A DNA stretch of 5,457 nucleotides from NCBI GenBank assembly GCA_024682015.1, contig JAIKZT010000177.1, positions 1 through 5,457 on the forward strand, in the 5' to 3' direction. Under the pieces are notes generated by a model. It saw only the letters and a program-made list of their open reading frames with translations. It was not told the origin of the DNA and did no database searches. Shown here in pieces: positions 5,436 through 5,457 of the stretch (the stretch's first letter is position 1; every line of letters starts with the position of its first letter). A program made the translations under genes and the position numbers. This DNA is from Clostridia bacterium (GTDB lineage: Bacteria; Bacillota; Clostridia; Peptostreptococcales; Anaerovoracaceae).

Positions 5436-5457
5436 TTGAGCTCAAACAATTCGCTCT

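Noticed and set aside
5366..5455. Possible 3' end of another minus-strand gene entering from the right edge
   Set aside because: Only about 29 codons are visible, with no recognisable motif. It shares just SELF with copy 1, which is too little to call.

Overview
The window looks like the chromosome of a fairly GC-rich, low-profile Firmicute, probably a gut Clostridia member. The reasons are strong GGAGG-type ribosome binding sites, a Sec-exported protein with an InlB/Listeria-Bacteroides type repeat, a SpoIIAA/RsbV-like STAS protein, and a nuclease-like family I associate with Clostridia. The exact taxon cannot be read from the sequence. All supported genes lie on the minus strand, so transcription runs from high to low coordinates. 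The long plus-strand open frames across 93-3406 are antisense shadows.

Positions 1-3307 hold a tight three-gene operon, in order of transcription: a STAS-domain anti-sigma-factor antagonist (3008-3307), a degenerate RsbW-like ATP-binding protein (2390-2995), and a large secreted lipase-like protein (1-2368) whose 3' end leaves the window. Gaps are 12 and 21 bases, each gene has its own good ribosome binding site, and the STAS stop codon overlaps the ribosome binding site of the next gene. A partner-switching pair placed directly in front of an exported hydrolase is the most interesting functional arrangement here.

Positions 3308-3586 are non-coding. They hold a weak promoter for the operon and a hairpin (3477-3502) that looks like a solo REP-type element or a terminator.

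Positions 3587-5457 hold a duplicated locus. Copy 1 (3587-4447) is a full-length protein with an N-terminal domain, a coiled coil and a PD-(D/E)XK-nuclease-like C-terminal domain. Copy 2 (4830-5201) keeps only the N-terminal domain and coiled coil, and ends in unrelated sequence at a palindrome. Each copy has a promoter, and each promoter sits between two inverted repeats of the form TGTTAAGA...TCTTAAC(A). One repeat lies upstream and one lies inside the first codons of the gene, and all four units span 39 or 40 bases. This suggests a paired-operator or paired-hairpin arrangement that travelled with the gene. The gap 4651-4829 has no convincing gene but can fold into a nested, possibly pseudoknotted RNA. 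A separate 12-base inverted repeat (4628-4639 and 5272-5283) brackets the truncated copy.
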